Shown here: positions 54,839 to 55,214 of the stretch, piece after piece | Position numbering within the stretch: the stretch's first letter is position 1 | Layout of the letters: each line of letters begins with the position of its first letter | Source: an uncultured Bermanella sp. | GTDB lineage: Bacteria > Pseudomonadota > Gammaproteobacteria > Pseudomonadales > Oceanobacteraceae | NCBI GenBank assembly: GCA_913058575.1 | Contig: CAJXRF010000034.1 | Coordinates: 1 to 55,214, forward strand | DNA length: 55,214 nt | Direction: 5' to 3' | Notes under the pieces: generated by a model | Database searches by the model: none | Told to the model about the DNA's origin: nothing | The model's input: the letters and a program-made list of their open reading frames with translations, nothing else | Position numbers and translations under genes: made by a program

Positions 54839-55214
54839 GTGTCATTTCAAAATGGCGCGAGATTTGGCAAAAGTTAACGCTTACTCGCTGTGCTGCTTTG
54901 AGAACCTAAACGGGCCATGTCATGGTAGCGCCATTTCAAAATGGCGCGAGATTTGGCAAAAGTTAACGCTTACTGGCTGTGCTGCTTTGAGAACCTAAAC
55001 GGGCCATGTCATGGTAGTGCCATTTCAAAATGGCACTGGATTTGGCAAAAGTTAACGCTTATCTGCTGTACTGCTCTGAGAACCTAAACGGGCCATGTCA
55101 TGGTAGCGCCATTTCAAAATGACGCTAGATTTGGTAAAAGTTAACGTTTACCTGCTGTGCTGCTTTGAGAACCTAAACGGGCCATGTCATGGTAGCGCCA
55201 TTTCAAAATGGCGC
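54839..55214. repeat. 89-bp tandem repeat array running off the right edge
   Basis: The unit recurs exactly every 89 bases (CATTTC at 54843, 54932, 55021, 55110 and 55199): four full copies plus a partial one cut by the window end. Each unit contains GCGCCATTTCAAAATGGCGC, a 9-bp hairpin, then GTTAACG, and later CCATGTCATGG, a second small palindrome. Copies differ in a way that keeps the first hairpin: copy 3 changes both arms (GTGC/GCAC) and copy 1 uses G-U pairs, while copy 4 has one mismatch. It contains no open frame, since 89 is not a multiple of three. Function unknown. Confidence 0.9.

Noticed and set aside
54839-55214. CRISPR array or integron attC sites
   Set aside because: The whole 89-base unit is conserved, so there are no spacers. 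The GTTAACG core does not fit the attC consensus GTTRRRY and no cassettes lie between copies.

Overview
The window looks like chromosomal DNA of a marine gammaproteobacterium. Protein wording resembles the Oceanospirillales (Bermanella/Oleispira-like), and the DNA is moderately AT-rich. This placement is an inference from protein families: bfr-bfd, ahpCF, trmA, tesB, ygiQ, a DUF6160 protein and a GlyGly-CTERM protease. I saw no rRNA, tRNA, CRISPR array, intact insertion sequence or prophage. Most genes are ordinary housekeeping, redox and regulatory genes. The unusual material lies in decayed genes, two tandem repeat arrays, several well-formed operators and a few proteins with broken key positions.

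Region 1 to 6000: an azoreductase/quinone-oxidoreductase operon faces its LysR regulator across a clear dyad. A gene desert follows with a heavily nonsense-mutated reading frame on the minus strand, then a secreted DUF6351 lipoprotein. Region 6000 to 11450: a YcaQ-like winged-helix protein and a small minus-strand operon (DCC family, DUF4166) come next. They sit beside a cytochrome P450 C-terminal fragment and a wrecked tyrosine recombinase, which suggests the scar of a mobile element. Two exported proteins follow, one of them DUF6160. Region 11450 to 21600: YgiQ with a LysR gene, an AraC regulator tail-to-tail with a TonB-dependent receptor, and a TetR regulator facing a DUF1348 gene across two operators. 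An alpha/beta hydrolase whose signal peptide carries a stop codon and a glutathione transferase complete this block.

Region 21600 to 30400: trmA is divergent from tesB, followed by a second thioesterase and a 51-bp tandem repeat. A D-amino-acid dehydrogenase and a 7TM/PAS sensor kinase come next; the kinase H-box has lysine where the phosphoacceptor histidine should be. Region 30400 to 38700: an RND efflux permease and its adaptor, a possible small ORF coupled to an alpha/beta hydrolase, and a PadR regulator facing a retinol-saturase-like flavoprotein across two matching palindromes. Region 38700 to 48600: a GST starting against a terminator, a lipoprotein divergent from a Ves-like trypsin with a GlyGly-CTERM tail, a spermidine-synthase-like protein, bfr and bfd (with a Fur-like box), cobO, an SDR, a membrane protein, a twice-frameshifted pseudogene and an RluA-type pseudouridine synthase. 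Region 48600 to the end: ahpC-ahpF with an OxyR-like site, a Tat-exported PhoD-type phosphatase, a DUF4399 protein, and an 89-bp tandem repeat that runs off the right edge and whose hairpin shows compensatory base changes.

The genes form small stress and detoxification modules (AzoR, GSTs, AhpCF, RND pump, Bfr/Bfd), each next to or under a local regulator, rather than one large pathway. No complete new multi-gene system is evident. The strongest leads are the histidine-less kinase, the covarying 89-bp repeat and the three decayed loci.
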